Assembly: GCA_949128115.1 (NCBI GenBank)
Contig: OX421961.1
Coordinates: forward strand, 102,842,363 to 102,906,362
Reading direction: 5' to 3'
DNA length: 64,000 nucleotides
Origin: Anaspis maculata
Taxonomy: Eukaryota > Arthropoda > Insecta > Coleoptera > Scraptiidae
The position numbers and the translations under genes are program-made. The notes beneath the pieces are model-generated. The model worked only from the letters and a program-made list of their open reading frames with translations, was not told the DNA's origin and made no database searches. Positions 59,705 through 64,000 of the stretch are shown in pieces (position 1 is the first letter of the stretch; each line of letters opens with the position of its first letter).

Positions 59705-61665
59705 TAGGTAATGGGGTGTTTTCTCTGCAGTTGTCAAGTTGTCAAGTAGATGGCAGCAGGGGCCAACTCGGGTTATTTTCCCACTACTTTTTGAACGGTT
59801 CTCTCATGGAGGGGGTTTTCCTTTTGACTTTGGTGTCTGCCTGCCGGGTCGGCTGTCATGTCAAGTCAAGTATGGATGTGTGTCGTCAGAGGTGAGGAAG
59901 GAATTAGATGGAAAAAACTACGTACACTTGGCTTTCAGAGTAGAGGTCTTTAGTATAGATGTTTTTGAAGAAGAACATGATTGTATTCTTGAACATGGAC
60001 AGTCACACGGCACGGTGGCAGGTAGGTTGCAATAGGTTTCAAATCGGCCGGCGCCGGCGTGCCCGCGAACTGCTCTTCGAGTGCTGTCTCCCGGACGGTC
60101 CCTCTGGCAAACATTTGCACGGTCATTGGGCCCTTTCAGCCCTCGAAAATCACCAAAACCGACCAGTACAACCCCACGTTCAATATTTTTTTCAGCAAAT
60201 GTCAGTCATATGGTCGTTGCTGTCATCTTATTGTTGGAGTGATCAGTGGCAGGTGACAAAGTGCTTGGTGTAGCATGATGCTGCTAGGCAATATAGCGTT
60301 ACGCATACACACACAGACACATCCCTGACAGACACACAAACGGGCTGAAGAGATACGAGATACCAACATGGAGCAGGTAGGCTTACCAACCCTGTCGCAA
60401 ATTTCATATAAAAACCAATAAAAAAAAATTTTATTTGGTTCTATATGTGCTGTATTAGGTTTTTGCATTTGCATTTTGTACAGAGAAACCAATAGGCACC
60501 TTATTTGGAAATACTGGTAGGAAAACGATTCATTCATATAGGATCATATAGAGCTTTATCTGGAAATACAAATACACGAGTGTGATGGAAAATCCAAATA
60601 GAATGTTACATAGCAGATCCATATAGACTTTTGCAAGTTCCAATAGAATATCTGGAATTGCGAATAGGTCTGCTGCTGGAGATTACATATAACCTTTCGC
60701 TGTAAATTCCAAATAAAGTTGCATTAAATAATTTAACCAATGAGCATCAAGTATGACTTCATAACCTAAAAGTTTGTTGCTCACACGCACACGTAAACTA
60801 CTGTTCTAGAACGGGTTCATAGAACTGTTCGGGTCATACGATGTGATGTCAAACTTTTTTATGCGGGATGTTTCCACGACCTCGCATTCCCCGTCGTAGT
60901 AATCTAGGTACTTTACATATGCATAGGACGAGGACGCCTTGGGGGCTGCTGATGCTGTTGCCATTTTAGACATCAAATAACCTGTTGCATAAAGTTTGAT
61001 GAGATCAACAAAAGTTCACCAGATTATAATATGTAGGTAAAAACAAAAATTGAGAAATATCTTTACTCACACTGGTCTTACTTGCCCTCTGCTAATAACC
61101 ATTAACCACTGCTAACACGAGTAACCACTTCACTAACGACTTCACGACTTGCACAGAATAACCGTCAAGTGATAACCACCGACCACCGCCGCTGCACCGC
61201 ACCGCACAGAAATAATAGGTTAGGTTTGTTCGCGTCGGCAAATATGGAACCTGCTTATTCGGCGCGAAATTCAAAATCTTCAAAACCTACGTGTAATCAT
61301 GTGTAATTCCAAAGAGAATGAACAGCGATTTTCTATATTGGTTTTTGCAAATGGAAATTTTACATGGATTTCCATGATTTCAACATGTTTAGCAGTTGCC
61401 ATTTGGAAACCAATAAAGCTTTATTGGTAATTCCAAAAAATGACTGATACCTACATTTTTCATATAGGAACCAGTAAGTCGGAAAAAGTATTCATATAGA
61501 ACATAATAAGGCCATTAGAAAACATATAAAAGCAAATATAATTTCTATTGTTTTTTATATGAAATTTTTAACAGGGAACCAACAGTAACCTAGTGATAAA
61601 CCCGGGTTGGCCCCTGCTGCCATCTATCGTCTTCTTCAGTGGCGAAACACCCCATTGGTGTATTT
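59705..61665. mobile_element. Foldback G: composite inverted repeat
   Basis: Outer arms: GATGGCAGCAGGGGCCAACT at 59749 pairs with the complement at 61600-61625, and ATGGGGTGTTT at 59711 with AAACACCCCAT at 61645. An inner pair lies at about 60385-60430 and 61540-61590 (AATTTCATATAAAA and complement, next to CCCTGT/ACAGGG). The interior is rich in short motifs of the ATATAGRACC and CCAATA type in both directions. Possibly one element inserted in another. No transposase seen. Confidence 0.6.
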
Positions 61666-63001
61666 TTCTCTGGAACATTTCAAATCTCTTGACAGGAATA
61701 CTAGTCCCGAAACACCTGGCAGTTCCAAGGTCATAGAATCTGGTCATAGCAACAACAATGCTACAACAATAGAGTGTCGCTTCTGGTTTGATATTCGCGA
61801 TTTTAACTACCGATGGTGCGCTGTCGTCGCAGGAAACAAAATGGAGGACTACAAGTAACTTTTGTCGGTGTCAGTGTCGTCAGTGACAGTGCTGTCTCAT
61901 CAGCATTCAGATATCTGTCACCGACCTCGCACTCCGTATAATATCCTTTGTAATTGTGAATTTAAAAGAGTCTGTCCGTTTCTTTGGTGGGTATTTCGAA
62001 TGTTGATGCCAGCATTTACACGTACCTATGGATTCCTCTAACAGAATTTCAAGGCGCGCTGACTCTGGCCTAAGGCTGAAAACAGTGGAGACAGGTTGCC
62101 AGTTTCCAGTGCTGATAATCTTCTCTTGAACAAACAGTGAGCGCCCGCACTTTGACCAGGACCCCGCCGAGACTTCGTCGGCCTAGACAGGCAACCTGCC
62201 TTCGTTGTGTTTTCTTCTCAGCCTAACGGGCCGTGGTATTTAGAAAAGGACTACTGATGTTATTAGAAATTAGAACTAGCTAGCGAGACTTACCTGTCGA
62301 AAAATTATAGCTAGGTTTAAAAGGTAGCGAACAAGCCCTCATGCTTGTTATTGCTGGCTTTCTGATGCTCAGAACAGTTCTTCATGCCCTTTCACGGCAC
62401 ATGGTTTGCGAAACCACGCCGAAAGCGTTTATGATTGTGATGATATGCACTTGTGATGCGTCTTTCCTAGGTAAGTGATAAAAATGACAGACCTACCTGG
62501 CGTTTTCTTGATTTACTACTAAAGACAGTGCAAGTGGTGTATAAGTCCTTCTTTTGGCCGTTTCTGAATCACGCGAAGTCAATGAGACAACGCGCAGACA
62601 GCAGCAGGGATGACAGCAGAACAAATTCAAAAATGTCAGATGGACGTTAGAGCTTTCTAGATCAGAGCCGATTTACTCATAGTTTTAGTCCGCACAAACG
62701 GCACCAGAGCGCGTCTAGATTTTTGAAATCGCGAATTCTGTGGTTATACCAATTATTCATCGGTATATTGATTTTGTAGTTGAATGGAATCAGAAAAAGC
62801 TGAAAAATAGGTGGTTGTTCATAGATAAGAAGGCAAAACCCAAAAAAATGTCATAATTATTAGTAAAATACCTATAATCTTGAAAATACAACAACTTGCG
62901 AAATTCTGAAAACAAAAAAACTTGACAAACCTAATACATATTTGATGTATAAAAGGTAAGCACTAGGTCTGTGAATAGTAGGTACTAGGTATACCTATAC
63001 C

Positions 63002-63535
63002 AAGGGCCGGTATTTCCGAGGGTGTTTCCATGCCCTCAAAAAGTTTTGAATAGGCTATTTGTCAAATAAACCCTGCGCAGAGCATAGAGCGCAAAGTTCA
63101 TCAGCCAAACAGACTATCCGAAATGTTACCAAGAGATGAAAATTCTTGCCCTTCCTCAGATACTTATCTGAGAAAGAAGTCTAATATCTATAATAGTTGA
63201 CGGAAGGCGGCCGCCTCGCCTCCATTCTTGACAAACTGGTGTATTTTTTCGGCACTAAAAATTCACAATTTACGCAGGGCGGCCGCCTTAGGTCTCGAAA
63301 ATCATAATATCGGTTTCAAAGAGAGAGAAAACTTTATTCAAAGTGGGCTGCCCGTTTACTTCGGGTTGCAATAGTACACAGCATACCGATCAATCCAATG
63401 GAAAAATGTAAAATGTATAAAGTTAAAACTCAAAAAAAAATCGTTTAAAAAAATTGGGCGACCATTCGCCGCCCTTGAATTTTGGCCGCCCTTGTGCAGG
63501 GGCACTCCTAGCACACCACTCAGAATCGGCCCTGT
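63002..63535. mobile_element. Possible degenerate hAT-like element
   Basis: AGGGCCGGTATTTC near 63005 and GAATCGGCCCT near 63535 are imperfectly inverted. GGGCGGCCGCC and related strings recur inside (63206, 63278, 63470). No 8-bp duplication found, so this is tentative. Confidence 0.35.
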
Positions 63536-63811
63536 TTTCAACCCCCGTTGGGGGATGAACAGGGTTCCGGCTGTTTTATTTATTGATATTACTGTTGATA
63601 TTACACATCAACCTTGTGAGGTGACTGCACGCTGTACAAGTGTACAAGCAAAGGAGAAAACTGAGCTCAGGTTTCCGCTAGATGATAGCCTACATATTTT
63701 AGTTTGGCAAATGGGACGGTACGTTGGGCTGGAAAGGCTCACGTTTGGCTCATTTTTTATACTTCCCGGTAATTTTTGAAGAAGGGGTGTAACCACCCCG
63801 TCCAGCTCTTC

Positions 63812-64000
63812 ACTTTGGGACCTTTTATCTCTTGAACCGTAGATGTGGCTGGGCTCCAGTTTAAAGCACAATGGAGCACTAACGAAGCACTAAGCATCCC
63901 AATAGTTAGCTTCATTTGTGCTTCAATAACAAAAAAGCTGTAGCCAACTTCCAGCACTGCAATTCGAACTTTGGAGCCCTATATCTCTTGAACCGTAGGT
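63812..64000 (+). repeat. Direct repeat at right edge
   Basis: ATCTCTTGAACCGTAG occurs at about 63827 and 63983, each preceded by a related CTTTGG(G/A) segment. The second copy is cut by the window end. Confidence 0.5.

Larger units (their letters stand above)
61666..64000. other. Right-hand intergenic region
   Basis: No supported gene. A possible hAT-like pair of ends lies at 63002-63535, and a short direct repeat at 63812-64000. The remainder is unassigned. Confidence 0.4.

Overview
This is animal nuclear DNA, very probably from an insect. Four conserved single-copy eukaryotic genes are split by GT-AG introns, and the reconstructed proteins match their animal orthologues over nearly full length. 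The introns are AT-rich and packed with MITEs, tRNA-derived SINEs and LINE tails. A hemipteran such as a whitefly would fit the composition and repeat style, but that is only a guess.

Layout, left to right. (1) The 3' two thirds of gamma-COP (COPI coat), + strand, 452-4310, preceded by an intron with a degenerate minisatellite. (2) YEATS4/GAS41 (chromatin reader), complete on the - strand, 5834 to 4430, convergent with gamma-COP. (3) A TMEM201/SAMP1/Ima1 inner-nuclear-membrane protein, + strand, 6340-15302, with one 6.8 kb intron full of inverted repeats. (4) A small Cys-rich gene of unknown function on the - strand, 16801 to 16111, with one apparent frameshift. (5) A HECW-type HECT E3 ubiquitin ligase, + strand, 17628-55501: 12 exons that stay in frame and give 1348 residues, with introns of 17.2 kb and 14.2 kb. 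(6) About 8.5 kb downstream holding its 3'UTR, MITEs, a THAP-domain relic and a large inverted repeat.

The most unusual aspect is the density of long inverted repeats (foldback structures). They lie at about 7930-11340, 11714-12145, 12150-13160, 21687-24515, 30005-32190, 47570-47922 and 59705-61665. Arms run from about 130 bp to over 1 kb. All but the last lie in introns of TMEM201 or HECW, so pre-mRNA of these genes should contain long double-stranded hairpins. The hairpin at 30.2-31.7 kb has arms of about 700 bp that are nearly identical around a loop of about 80 bases. Whether these are foldback transposons, hairpin-RNA (endo-siRNA) sources, or both cannot be decided from sequence alone.

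The genes do not form a functional unit. They are unrelated housekeeping or regulatory genes: vesicle coat, chromatin reader, nuclear membrane protein and ubiquitin ligase. All exon coordinates were derived by hand from reading frames, splice motifs and known family sequence, so individual boundaries may be off by a few bases.
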